Source: Catellatospora tritici
Lineage (GTDB): Bacteria > Actinomycetota > Actinomycetes > Mycobacteriales > Micromonosporaceae
DNA: 64,000 bases
Assembly (NCBI RefSeq): GCF_019083965.1
Contig: NZ_JAHRCY010000021.1
Span: 1 to 64,000 of the forward strand
Direction: 5' to 3'
The position numbers and the translations under genes were made by a program. Of the stretch, positions 54,972 to 63,216 are shown piece after piece. The notes beneath the pieces were generated by a model. It did no database searches and was not told where the DNA came from. It saw only the letters and a list, made by a program, of their open reading frames with translations. The number at the start of each line of letters is the position of its first letter. Positions within the stretch are counted from its first letter, which is position 1.

Positions 54972-57635
54972 ATGCAGCGAGCACGCCCCCCGGCACGCCT
55001 GCGACGCGCCGTACTGTCCGCCCTCACCGGCCTGGCCGTGATCGCGGCCGGGCTGACCACCACCGCGACACCGGCCGCCGCCGCGCCCGCGCAGCCGTCC
55101 CCGCTCACCACCCCCTGGACCGCCCAGGCCCTCAACGGCACGCCGCTGCCGGAGTATCCCCGGCCGCAGATGACCCGGCCGGACTGGATGAACCTCAACG
55201 GCGAGTGGCAGCTGCGCCAGTCGACCACCAACGACGCCCCGGTGTTCGGCCAGACGCTGCCCGAGCGAGTGAACGTGCCGTTCCCGGTCGAGTCGGCGCT
55301 GTCGGGCATCAAGCGCGCCGCCAACGACAACCGCTACTGGCTGTTCTACCGACGTACCTTCACCGTCCCGGCGGCCTGGTCCGGCAGGCGGGTGCAGCTG
55401 CACTTCGGCGCGGTCGACTGGCAGACCACGGTATGGGTCAACGGCGTACAGGTCGGCGGCCACACCGGCGGCTACGACCGGTTCGAGTTCGACATCACCC
55501 CGCAGCTCAACGGCGGCACCAACGAGCTGATCGTGAAGGTGTTCGACCCGACCGACTCCGGGGTCAACGGCACCAACCCGGCCCGGGGCAAGCAGGTCCG
55601 CAACCCGGGCGGCATCATGTACATCCCGTCGTCGGGCATCTGGCAGACGGTGTGGCTGGAGCCGACGCCCACGTCGTCGGTCTACAGCGTCGACTTCTAT
55701 CCCAACCTCAGCAACAACACGCTGCGGGTGCGGGTCTTCACCCGCGGGGACGTGACCGGGCACTCGGTGTTCGCCGAGGCCCTCAACGGCAGCACCGTCG
55801 TCGGCAGCGCCACCGGCGCGTTCACCGACTTCAGCGTTCCGGTGCCCAACGCCCGCCGCTGGTCACCCGACGACCCGTTCCTCTACAACCTGCGCATCTC
55901 GCTGCGCAACGCGGCCGGGACCACCGTCGACCAGACCATGCACTACTTCGGTATGCGTGAGGTCGGCAAGGCCGTCATCAACGGGCGGCTCATGCCGACC
56001 CTCAACGGCCAGTTCGTGCTGCAGAACGGCACCCTCGACCAGGGGTTCTGGCCCGACGGCCTGTACACCGCCCCGACCGACGCCGCGCTGGCCGCCGACG
56101 TGCAGAAGATCAAGGACCTCGGCCTGAACATGGTGCGCAAGCACATCAAGGTCGAGCCGCAGCGCTGGTTCTATCACGCCGACCGCATCGGCCTGCTCGT
56201 CTGGCAGGACATGCCGAGCATGCACGGCGTGCCCGGCACCGCCGAGCAGCACGCCCAGTTCGAGACCGAGCTCGGCCAGATCGTCGACGAGCACCGCTCG
56301 GCACCGTCGGTGATCGCCTACGTCCCGTTCAACGAGGGCTGGGGCGAGTGGAACCTCGCCGACACGACCCGCATCGTGCAGAACGTCAAGAACCAGGACC
56401 CGACCCGGTTCGTCAACGCGCACAGCGGCTTCAACTGCTGCGCCTCCAAGGGCGACCCCGCCAACGGCGACTTCATCGACTGGCACATGTACGTCGGGCC
56501 CGACGCCCCGATCCCGTCGGGCACCCGCGTCTCGGTGCTGGGGGAGTACGGCGGCCTCGGCGTGCGCACCCCCGGCCACGAGTACAGCCCCAACGGCCAG
56601 TTCGGCGCGTACGAGATGCACCCCAACGCCACGTCGATCACCGACCGGTACGTCGGCCTGATCAACTCCGCCACCACCCTGATGTACAGCCGTGGCGTCA
56701 GCGCCCTGGTCTACACCCAGCCGTTCGACGTCGAGGGCGAGGTCAACGGCTTCTGGACCTACGACCGGCAGGTGATGAAGTTCGACGCCGCCCGCGTCCG
56801 CGCCGCCAACCTCGGCATCATCGCGGCGTCCAAGCAGCTCAACACGAGCCCGCCGCCCGGCGGACAGAACCTCTACGGCCCCGGCGGCAAATGCGTCGAC
56901 GTGGCCGCCGACGACACCGGCGGCAACGGCGCGGCCGTGCAGCTATGGGACTGCCAGGGCTACGCCGCCGACCAGCGCTGGGCCTGGAACGGCAGCACCC
57001 TGCGCACCCTCGGCCGGTGCCTGGACGTCACCAACAACGGCACTGGCAACGGCGCGCTGCTGCAACTGTGGGACTGCAACGGCGGCGGCGCCCAGAACTG
57101 GGTCCCGCAGGCCAACGGCACGCTGCTCAACCCGCAGTCCGGGCGCTGCATCGACTCCCCGAGCGGAGCCACCGCCAACGGGACCCGGCTGCAGATCTAC
57201 GACTGCAACGGCTCCGGGGCGCAACTGGTCCGCGTCGGCGGCGGCTCCGGCAGCGCCACCAACATCCTCGGTCCCGGCGGCAAGTGCGTCGACGTGGCCG
57301 CCGACGACACCGGCGGCAATGGTGCGGCTGTACAGCTGTGGGACTGCCAGTACACCTCGCAGGACCAGCGCTGGGCCTGGAACGGCCTGACGCTGCGCTC
57401 GCTGGGCCGGTGCCTGGACGTCACCGGCAACGGCACCGCCAACGGGGTGCAGCTGCAACTGTGGGACTGCAACGGTGGCGGCGCCCAGGTCTGGGTGCCG
57501 CAGGCCAACGGCGGACTGCGCAACCCGCAGTCGGGGCGCTGCGTCGACTCCCCGAGCGGGTCGACTGCCAACGGCGCCAGGCTGCAGATCTACGACTGCA
57601 ACGGCTCGACCGCGCAGGTCTTCAGCAAGCAGTGA
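54972..57635 (+). CDS. Secreted GH2 glycosidase with two ricin B-type lectin domains
   Basis: 887 residues from ATG 54972, with AAGGAG five bases upstream. Signal peptide to about residue 38 (TPAAAAPAQ). The GH2 sugar-binding domain (WMNLNGEWQL, YWLFYRRTFTVP, HFGAVDWQTTVWVNG) and Ig-like domain precede a TIM barrel with KIKDLGLNMVRKHIKVEP, the acid/base segment VPFNEGWGEW (Glu near 454) and the nucleophile segment VLGEYGG (Glu near 523). Two C-terminal ricin-type lectins (about 631-755 and 766-887) are nearly identical, each with QLWDC and QxW repeats. The enzyme is exported and retained on a galactose- or mannose-type glycan by the lectins; its exact bond is not readable. Confidence 0.94.
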   Translation: MQRARPPARLRRAVLSALTGLAVIAAGLTTTATPAAAAPAQPSPLTTPWTAQALNGTPLPEYPRPQMTRPDWMNLNGEWQLRQSTTNDAPVFGQTLPERVNVPFPVESALSGIKRAANDNRYWLFYRRTFTVPAAWSGRRVQLHFGAVDWQTTVWVNGVQVGGHTGGYDRFEFDITPQLNGGTNELIVKVFDPTDSGVNGTNPARGKQVRNPGGIMYIPSSGIWQTVWLEPTPTSSVYSVDFYPNLSNNTLRVRVFTRGDVTGHSVFAEALNGSTVVGSATGAFTDFSVPVPNARRWSPDDPFLYNLRISLRNAAGTTVDQTMHYFGMREVGKAVINGRLMPTLNGQFVLQNGTLDQGFWPDGLYTAPTDAALAADVQKIKDLGLNMVRKHIKVEPQRWFYHADRIGLLVWQDMPSMHGVPGTAEQHAQFETELGQIVDEHRSAPSVIAYVPFNEGWGEWNLADTTRIVQNVKNQDPTRFVNAHSGFNCCASKGDPANGDFIDWHMYVGPDAPIPSGTRVSVLGEYGGLGVRTPGHEYSPNGQFGAYEMHPNATSITDRYVGLINSATTLMYSRGVSALVYTQPFDVEGEVNGFWTYDRQVMKFDAARVRAANLGIIAASKQLNTSPPPGGQNLYGPGGKCVDVAADDTGGNGAAVQLWDCQGYAADQRWAWNGSTLRTLGRCLDVTNNGTGNGALLQLWDCNGGGAQNWVPQANGTLLNPQSGRCIDSPSGATANGTRLQIYDCNGSGAQLVRVGGGSGSATNILGPGGKCVDVAADDTGGNGAAVQLWDCQYTSQDQRWAWNGLTLRSLGRCLDVTGNGTANGVQLQLWDCNGGGAQVWVPQANGGLRNPQSGRCVDSPSGSTANGARLQIYDCNGSTAQVFSKQ

Positions 57636-57643
57636 CCGCGTGC

Positions 57644-57674
57644 GCCGGGCGGGCGGGTCACCCGCCCGCCCGGC
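57644..57674 (+). terminator. 14-bp hairpin terminator after the GH2 gene
   Basis: GCCGGGCGGGCGGG (57644-57657) pairs with CCCGCCCGCCCGGC (57661-57674) around TCA, eight bases after the stop. It lies between convergent genes. Confidence 0.8.
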
Positions 57675-57679
57675 CTCGT

Positions 57680-58408
57680 CTATGCGAGCGCTCCGATGTC
57701 GCCGACCGACTGTGAGTCGGCGAGCGCGGACACGAGGCGGTCGTGCTCAGCCTGGGTGCCGATGGCGTCTCGGTGCTCAGGATGGTCGAGGTACCACCTG
57801 ATGGCGGCCGCCACGAACCGTGGGTCGGCGTCCCAGCCTTCAGCTGGGTCGCGGTCGCGGGCGCGGTCGCGGTCGCGGCGCGACCGCTCGGGTTGTCGCG
57901 CCGCGGCTGAGGAGGAGGCCTCGGAGGTCGGCGGGAACTGCCGGCGCAACTGAGGCCAGGGTATTTCCCTGCTGCGCAGCAGGCTCAGTCGGACGCCGTT
58001 CGGGCGCAGCTCCAGCCTCGGCACGTCGCACCACATCATCGCGCCGAACATGCCGACGCCCGCGAGGATCAGCAGGCCGACGACCAAGCCGTAACGTGGT
58101 CCGCGGTCGAGCTGGTTGGCGATGGCGTGGACCTGAACGAGCACGAGGACGAAAGCCCACCTGCGCCAGGACCGGGACGAGGTGGTGAAGCCGTGACCTG
58201 TCACGGCGAACCTGGCGTCGCTTCCCGAGGGCCGCAGGTTCACGTACACCAACACCGCCAGGCCCACCACCGACGGTCCGAACCTCAGCGAATCCTCCAG
58301 GACCAACTGGCTCTCCGGCACGTTGACCGCGGCGACCTGGGATGCCGCCGCCGCCAGGGCGATCAGGACGAACAGCAGGGCGCGTCTGCGTGGCCGGGTG
58401 AGAAGCAC
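57680..58408 (-). CDS. Membrane protein with Arg/Asp-rich cytoplasmic tail
   Basis: 242 residues, starting MLLTRPRRRALLFVLIALAAAASQ. Four hydrophobic helices (about residues 9-28, 43-58, 82-98, 106-127) precede a soluble half. A beta-strand-like CDVPRLELRPNGVRLSLLRSREIPWPQLR resembles bacterial PH-like (YdbT/DUF2244-type) domains, where such a segment meets the membrane. A repetitive RDRDRARDRDPAEG stretch comes before a helical end, PRFVAAAIRWYLDHPEHRDAIGTQAEHDRL. Function unknown. The Arg/Asp run is encoded by GCGGTCGCGG repeats and is probably disordered. Confidence 0.8.
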   Translation of the reverse strand: MLLTRPRRRALLFVLIALAAAASQVAAVNVPESQLVLEDSLRFGPSVVGLAVLVYVNLRPSGSDARFAVTGHGFTTSSRSWRRWAFVLVLVQVHAIANQLDRGPRYGLVVGLLILAGVGMFGAMMWCDVPRLELRPNGVRLSLLRSREIPWPQLRRQFPPTSEASSSAAARQPERSRRDRDRARDRDPAEGWDADPRFVAAAIRWYLDHPEHRDAIGTQAEHDRLVSALADSQSVGDIGALA

Positions 58409-58480
58409 GGGCCGGACCGTAGCAGCGTTGCGCCAATTTCGTGTGTTCGTCGGGGGCCGATCTCGGTGTGGCCGGAGCGG

Positions 58481-58738
58481 CTAACGTCTCGGGGCGCGCC
58501 GCGGTGGTGCGGTGCCCGCGATCGCGGCCAGGCGTCTGCGGTAATGGGTCGCGGTGCTCGCCAGCGTCTGGGCCAGCGGGCAGGGCAGTGCCCGGCCGCA
58601 GGTGCACACGCCGTTGACACGGGCGTGTTCGTGCAACAGGGCCGTGGCCGCGTCGATCCTGCCCCGAGCGTATGCGACGAACTGCTCGCGGTTGAGAACC
58701 CGGCCGGTTCCGGCCATCGATGTCGAGTCGTCATACAT
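58481..58738 (-). CDS. Small Cys-containing hypothetical protein, 85 residues
   Basis: ATG 58738 has GGGAGG six bases upstream on the minus strand. The product begins MYDDSTSMAGTGRVLNREQF and has a helix YARGRIDAATALLHEHARVNG, then CTCGRALPCPLA, whose three Cys plus nearby His could hold a metal. It ends Arg-rich. No known family was recognised. It shares direction with the membrane protein gene downstream (72 bases away) and may be cotranscribed with it. Confidence 0.65.
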   Translation of the reverse strand: MYDDSTSMAGTGRVLNREQFVAYARGRIDAATALLHEHARVNGVCTCGRALPCPLAQTLASTATHYRRRLAAIAGTAPPRRAPRR

Positions 58739-58835
58739 GACTGCCTCCCGACATCTGTATGCCTCAGGAGTGGGCCGAACTAACCAGGACGGCCGAGATG
58801 GGTGCCACCGGTTCGAGCCTGGAGGTGGAATGCCT

Positions 58836-58865
58836 TTGTCCTCGACCTGGCGTGCTGGTTAGCAT
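58836..58865 (+). promoter_or_regulatory. Promoter of the rightward GNAT gene (leaderless)
   Basis: TTGTCC (58836-58841), 18 bases, TAGCAT (58860-58865), six bases before ATG 58872. Confidence 0.6.
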
Positions 58866-58871
58866 CCACAA

Positions 58872-59783
58872 ATGAGTGCAATCCGGAACAACGGCGTGCG
58901 CCTGCGGTTCTTCACCGAGCCCGGGGAGTTCCTCGCCTCCGTCGGAGACCATCTGGCCGCCGACCCGGTCGTCAGCACGGTCGTCACGACGGCTGCCCAC
59001 CGAAGGCTGTCGCAGCTCGCCGCGGGGATGCCGACCCCCGACCGTGACTGGTGGCTGGCGGTGTACGACGACTCGGGCGCCGTGGTCGGGGCCGGTATGC
59101 GGGCGGCGCCCTCCGCGCCGTACCCGCTGTTCCTGCTGCCGATGCCGGACGAGGCGGCCGTGGCGCTGGCCCGGACGCTGCACGAGCGGGGCGAGGAGGT
59201 GCTTGCGGTCAACGGGGCACTGCCCGGCGTCGAGCTGTGCGCCGCCGAACTGGTGCGGCTCGGCGGTGGCCGGGTCGAGGTCGGTCGCCACACCCGCCTG
59301 CACGAACTCGGCGAGCTGGTGGGGCCAAGGCCCGTGCCCGGCCTGCTCGTCGCCGCCACCGGCGATGACCTGGATCTGGTGGCACGATGGTTCGACGCGT
59401 TCGTGGGTGACGCCGACGAGCAGGCGGGCCGCACGCGCGGCGACGGCGCGCACGAGATCCATGACCGCGCCGAGCTGCTGCGCCGGATCGAATCCGGCCG
59501 CCTGTGGTTCTGGGTCGACGATACCGGTGCGCCGGTGCACCTGACCGGCGCCAATCCGCCCTCGTTCGGGGTGGCCCGGATCGGTCCGGTGTACACGCCA
59601 CCGGGGCAGCGGGGCCGGGGCTGGGCCGGCAACGCGGTCGCCGAGGTGTCCCGGCGGATCCAGGCGGAGGGCGCGCGGGCCTGCCTGTTCACCGACCAGG
59701 CCAACCCGACGTCGAACAAGATCTACGCCGCCCTCGGCTACCGGCCGGTGGTCGACATGGCCAACCTCGTGATCTCCCGCTGA
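58872..59783 (+). CDS. GNAT family N-acetyltransferase, two-domain
   Basis: A 303-residue protein with two GNAT-like halves. The C-terminal half carries the acetyl-CoA loop: RIGPVYTPPGQRGRGWAGNAV (the R/Q-x-x-G-x-G/A motif), then the helix VSRRIQAEGARACLFTDQANPTSNKIYAALGYRPV. The N-terminal half, with WWLAVYDDSGAVVGAGMRAAP, is a degenerate copy. Substrate unknown; similar actinobacterial proteins are annotated only as acetyltransferases. Its start looks leaderless. It is convergent with a second GNAT gene, the two stops being separated by a minisatellite. Confidence 0.88.
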   Translation: MSAIRNNGVRLRFFTEPGEFLASVGDHLAADPVVSTVVTTAAHRRLSQLAAGMPTPDRDWWLAVYDDSGAVVGAGMRAAPSAPYPLFLLPMPDEAAVALARTLHERGEEVLAVNGALPGVELCAAELVRLGGGRVEVGRHTRLHELGELVGPRPVPGLLVAATGDDLDLVARWFDAFVGDADEQAGRTRGDGAHEIHDRAELLRRIESGRLWFWVDDTGAPVHLTGANPPSFGVARIGPVYTPPGQRGRGWAGNAVAEVSRRIQAEGARACLFTDQANPTSNKIYAALGYRPVVDMANLVISR

Positions 59784-59840
59784 CCACCCGCACGGCCCCG
59801 CAGCTACCGGATGCCGGTCCGTGGGACGGACCCAGCCGCG

Positions 59841-59932
59841 CAGCCGGACCTGTCGGCCTTGGGCAGCCGGACCTGTCGGCCTTGGGCAGCCGGACCTGTC
59901 AGCCTTGGATAGCCGGACCTGTCAGCCTTGGA
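59841..59932. repeat. Four 23-bp tandem repeats between convergent GNAT genes
   Basis: CAGCCGGACCTGTCGGCCTTGGG occurs twice (59841-59863, 59864-59886), followed by two variants ending TCAGCCTTGGA (59887-59909, 59910-59932). The last unit includes the stop codon and final codons of the leftward GNAT gene, so the array probably grew out of that gene's 3' end. Confidence 0.95.
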
Positions 59933-60980
59933 TCGGGGCGGAGAAGATCAGACGGACCTCCGTCGTCCGGTATCCGGCCAGCTCGAACGCCTTCGCCATC
60001 GGACGGTTGCCCAGGTCGGTGGTGGCAGTGATCACCTCGGCTCCGGCCGCGGCGTGAAAACGTGTGATGGCGGCCAGGAGCTCCGTCACGTACCCGTGTC
60101 CACGCAGCTCCGGCACCACGCCGAGGTAGCCGACGTTGCGGTGGTAGGGCGTGGCGGACGGGATCGCGAGTCCGGCCAGGGCGCCGTCGCGGGTGTGTGC
60201 CAGCCGCCACCACTCCCGCTTGCCGGGCCGGTCGAGGTAGAACGCCAGCGCCTCGCGGGCAGTGGCCTCCGCCCCCTGCGCGGCCTCGCCCTCCCGGGTG
60301 TGCGCGTCGAGCGAGCCTTCGGCGACGCGCAGCATCGCCGCCAGGAACACCTCGTCGTCGGGTTCGGCTGTGAAGACCAGCCGCTCGGGCTGCTCGGGAA
60401 CACCGGCTTGCGGCGTCCACTCGTACTGCAGCCGCTCCACCTCGACGGTCAACCCGGCCCGGCGGGCGGCCTCCTGCCGCCAGGTGACCGCGGTGACGTA
60501 CGCCGAATCGTCGCGCCAACCGCCCGGCAGCCGCATCAGGTTGTACAGCGGCGGCTGCGGCGCGCCCGCCTCGCCGAACGCGTAGTGCGCAGCGTCGAGC
60601 AGCCCGGCCGCCAGCGCGGCCCGGTCGGCGGCGGGGACCTCGTCGGCTGTGGTCAGACAGTCCAGCGCCAGCGGGTGGGTGCTGTCGTGCTGCCCCCACC
60701 ACAGGGCGCGGGCCAGAATCCGACCGTCGCGGTCCTGGGCGACCCAGGTCCACTCGGGACGGTACTGGCGCTGTGCGGCCTCGGCGCGGTAGCGGTCGGC
60801 GGGCAGCCGCCAGACCGGCTCGGCCGAGGTCAGTGCCAGGGCTTGGTCCAGGTCTGGTCCGGTGGTCGCGGTCCGGAACCGCACGGTCTGGGCTGCGTCG
60901 GGGCTCACGCGGGGTCCTCTCGGGGTACGTGTGACAGCCGGAGCCGTCATACGTTCGTCACCGACCTTCGGACCATCCAA
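59922..60980 (-). CDS. GNAT family N-acetyltransferase
   Basis: 352 residues from ATG 60980; ATG 60950 (MTAPAVTRTP) would remove ten residues. The C-terminal GNAT core is clear: YLGVVPELRGHGYVTELLAAI with the acetyl-CoA loop, ITATTDLGNRPMAKAFELAGYR. The N-terminal 190 residues form another GNAT-like domain (WTWVAQDRDGRILARALWWG). Function unknown. The final residues SAPIQG and the stop codon are part of the 23-bp repeat array. Transcribed toward the other GNAT gene. Confidence 0.88.
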   Translation of the reverse strand: MDGPKVGDERMTAPAVTRTPRGPRVSPDAAQTVRFRTATTGPDLDQALALTSAEPVWRLPADRYRAEAAQRQYRPEWTWVAQDRDGRILARALWWGQHDSTHPLALDCLTTADEVPAADRAALAAGLLDAAHYAFGEAGAPQPPLYNLMRLPGGWRDDSAYVTAVTWRQEAARRAGLTVEVERLQYEWTPQAGVPEQPERLVFTAEPDDEVFLAAMLRVAEGSLDAHTREGEAAQGAEATAREALAFYLDRPGKREWWRLAHTRDGALAGLAIPSATPYHRNVGYLGVVPELRGHGYVTELLAAITRFHAAAGAEVITATTDLGNRPMAKAFELAGYRTTEVRLIFSAPIQG

Positions 60981-61049
60981 GATCAGTTAGGCCCTCCAGT
61001 ATCCGTGCCGTATCTCGCATGGGCAAACGGGTTCTACCGGTGTGCTCCG

Positions 61050-61099
61050 TAAGAAGGGCACCTTCTACTACGGGAAGCGATAAGAAGGTGCCCTTCCTT
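61050..61099. repeat. Dispersed palindrome family A, copy A5
   Basis: AAGAAGGGCACCTTC on the left and GAAGGTGCCCTTCCTT on the right, around CGGGAAGCGATAA. It lies 25 bases beyond the stop of the leftward surface-protein gene at 61124 and just upstream of the GNAT gene. Confidence 0.9.
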
Positions 61100-61123
61100 G
61101 CGGCGGAGCCGTGCGGCTGGGGG

Positions 61124-61981
61124 CTACGTTGTCGGGCGCGGCTGGCTTGTGCCGGGGGTGGGCCTGCGGCGTCGCGAGAGGATCAGCCCGGCCGCGCCGA
61201 GCAGTGGCAGCGCGATCAGCCACCACCAGGCGAACGCGTCGGGCGCGGACCGGGTGTCCGCGACCGGGGCGATGGGAGCCGGGGACGGCGAATCCTCGGT
61301 CGGCGCGGGGGTGGGCATGGGCGACGCGGAGGGCGACGACGTGGCTGCCGCAGGGGTCGTCGGCGGGGCGGCCTTCGGGCTTGCCGCCGAGCGGGGACGG
61401 CTGCTCGCGACAGGGGCCTTGGTGGTCGAACCGGTGCCGATCCGGAACTGCCGGTCGCTGCCCACGTGCGACCTGACGTCGTACTGCACCTGGTTGCCGT
61501 TGGCGTCCAAGGCGTTGCCGACCCCGGCTCCGGTGGGGGAGAGCTTGTAGGTGCCGGACCGGAACCCTTTCAGGCTGACCCGTACCGGCACCTGGAGTTG
61601 CTGGCCGGGAGACAGGAGCGGCTGATCCGGGTAGAACTCGACCGGGTACGTGTTGGCCTCGGCGGGCAGGGTCGTGTGCCAGGTGTGCGTCGTCGGGTCG
61701 AGGAAGCTGGCGGTGGTGCCGGTGGCGTCGTCCGGCGCGCACATGCAGGTGTTCCAGATCTGGAACGGCAGCTGGATCAGGTGGAGCCGGTATTTTGACT
61801 GCTGGCTGACGGTGAGCGTGAACGACAGCGTCGCGCCGGGAGTCACGCTGCTGGGCGCGCCGGTGATCGCCGCGTAGGTGTCGATCGGCGCAGGTGCCGC
61901 CGTCGCCGATGTGGCGGCCGTCAACGCCGCGACGCACGCGGTTACCGCGATACCGAGTCTGCGTGTCAGCCGCAGCACCAT
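61124..61981 (-). CDS. Secreted, membrane-anchored surface protein
   Basis: 285 residues: signal peptide (RLGIAVTACVAALTAATSATA, cleavage near 29), a beta-rich domain of about 150 residues (SVTPGATLSFTLTV, FQIWNTCMCAPDDATG, VPVRVSLKGFRSGTYKLS), a Pro/Ala/Ser-rich stalk (about 195-245), one transmembrane helix (WWWLIALPLLGAAGLIL) and a cytoplasmic SRRRR tail. The layout resembles a sortase substrate but no LPxTG motif is present, so anchoring is by the helix. The binding partner is unknown. Palindrome A5 follows its stop. Confidence 0.85.
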   Translation of the reverse strand: MVLRLTRRLGIAVTACVAALTAATSATAAPAPIDTYAAITGAPSSVTPGATLSFTLTVSQQSKYRLHLIQLPFQIWNTCMCAPDDATGTTASFLDPTTHTWHTTLPAEANTYPVEFYPDQPLLSPGQQLQVPVRVSLKGFRSGTYKLSPTGAGVGNALDANGNQVQYDVRSHVGSDRQFRIGTGSTTKAPVASSRPRSAASPKAAPPTTPAAATSSPSASPMPTPAPTEDSPSPAPIAPVADTRSAPDAFAWWWLIALPLLGAAGLILSRRRRPTPGTSQPRPTT

Positions 61982-62188
61982 GTCGAGACCTCCCCAGGAT
62001 CTGGTCCGGGCAGGGTAGCAAGGACCGACCCGGCAGGTGCCCCGGCCGCTGAGCCCGACTCCGTGGCGCTCTCCGTGGTGGGCACGGATGTGTCAGGTCG
62101 GCCGCTGCGTGAGGCTTGTCCTGTGGCCGGGAAAGGCCTCGGCAAGGACGAGAAAGGGTCGACGCGGCCCATGACCTCAGGAGTGACC

Positions 62189-62647
62189 ATGAGCGGCACC
62201 ACCACTGCGAAGAGCAAGAAGCACGACGGTTTCAGCGACGACGAGCGCGCCGCGATGAAGGAGCACGCCCGCGAGCTGAAGGCTGCCGCGCGGCGCGACC
62301 CGAGCACGGCCCGTGCCGAAGCCGAGGGCGAGGTGCTCGCGAAGATCGCCGAGATGCCGGAGCCGGATCGGGCCATGGCGCGGCAACTGCACGAGATCGT
62401 CACCTCCAGCGCCCCGGAGCTGGCCCCGAAGCTGTGGTACGGCATGCCCGCGTACGCGAAGAATGGCAAGATCGTGTGCTTCTTCCAGAACTCGCAGAAG
62501 TTCAAGACGCGGTACGCGACCCTCGGCTTCAACGACGCGGCGAACCTCGACGAGGACACCATGTGGCCGACCGCCTTCGCGCTGACCGAGCTGACCCCGG
62601 CCACCGAGGCCAGGATCGCCGAGCTCGTGACCCGCGCGGCCGACTGA
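62189..62647 (+). CDS. DUF1801/YdhG-like protein
   Basis: 152 residues from ATG 62189 (AGGAG five bases upstream). It begins with a Lys-rich helix (KSKKHDGFSDDERAAMKEHAREL) and continues into the DUF1801 core: MARQLHEIVTSSAPELAPKLWYGMPAYAKNGKIVCFFQNSQKF and RYATLGFNDAANLDEDTMWPTAFAL. Proteins of this fold are small cytosolic and their role is unclear; B. subtilis YdhG-type members have been linked to iron-sulphur or stress responses without a firm activity. No operon partner closer than 44 bases (the next gene is in the same direction). Confidence 0.9.
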   Translation: MSGTTTAKSKKHDGFSDDERAAMKEHARELKAAARRDPSTARAEAEGEVLAKIAEMPEPDRAMARQLHEIVTSSAPELAPKLWYGMPAYAKNGKIVCFFQNSQKFKTRYATLGFNDAANLDEDTMWPTAFALTELTPATEARIAELVTRAAD

Positions 62648-62691
62648 CCGGTCGCACCCGAACCTCATCGCGAACAGGAGCCCCGACCGCC

Positions 62692-63135
62692 ATGACGACC
62701 TCGCCCCGTACCGCCGAGCAGCGCAAGCAGGACACCCTGCACCGGCTCGAACACGACGTCGACGCCTGGGTGGCCACTGCGGACCCCACGGGCACCCCGT
62801 ACCTGGTGCCGCTGTCCTACCTGTGGGACGGCGAGACGCTGCTGATCTCGACGGCCGCCGCCAACCCGACCGCCCGCAACCTGCGCGCCAACGGGCGGGT
62901 CCGGCTGACGGTCGGGCCGACCCGCGACGTGGTGCTCATCGAGGGAGCCGCCGAGATCGTGGCGGAACTTCCGGCCGGGGTCGGGGACGAGTTCGCGGCC
63001 AAGACCGGGTTCGACCCCCGCAGGTCACGGAACTATCCGTACTTCCGCATCCGGCCGGAGCTGGTCCAGGCCTGGCGCGAGGCCGACGAACTGGCGGGCC
63101 GGGACCTGATGGTCGACGGTCGGTGGCGGGTGTGA
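62692..63135 (+). CDS. Pyridoxamine-phosphate-oxidase-like flavin/F420-binding protein
   Basis: 147 residues with the split beta-barrel of the PNPOx superfamily: LEHDVDAWVATADPTGTPYLVPLSYLWDGETLLISTA, NPTARNLRANGRVRLTVG and FRIRPELVQAWREADELAG. The family binds FMN or coenzyme F420. In actinobacteria, members of this length are often F420-linked reductases; which cofactor applies here cannot be read. ATG 62692 has AGGAG eleven bases upstream. Same direction and 44 bases after the DUF1801 gene, so cotranscription is plausible. Confidence 0.88.
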   Translation: MTTSPRTAEQRKQDTLHRLEHDVDAWVATADPTGTPYLVPLSYLWDGETLLISTAAANPTARNLRANGRVRLTVGPTRDVVLIEGAAEIVAELPAGVGDEFAAKTGFDPRRSRNYPYFRIRPELVQAWREADELAGRDLMVDGRWRV

Positions 63136-63216
63136 CGGCTGCCGACCGGCCCGCGCGGCCGGAGTATGGTGTGGCAGCATTCGCGCTCGCCGTTCGACTG
63201 GATTAGAGGTCGGTGT

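Noticed and set aside
58800..58860. GGTTCGAGCCTGG resembling a tRNA T-arm
   Set aside because: The flanks cannot form a T stem, and no acceptor, D or anticodon arms are present.
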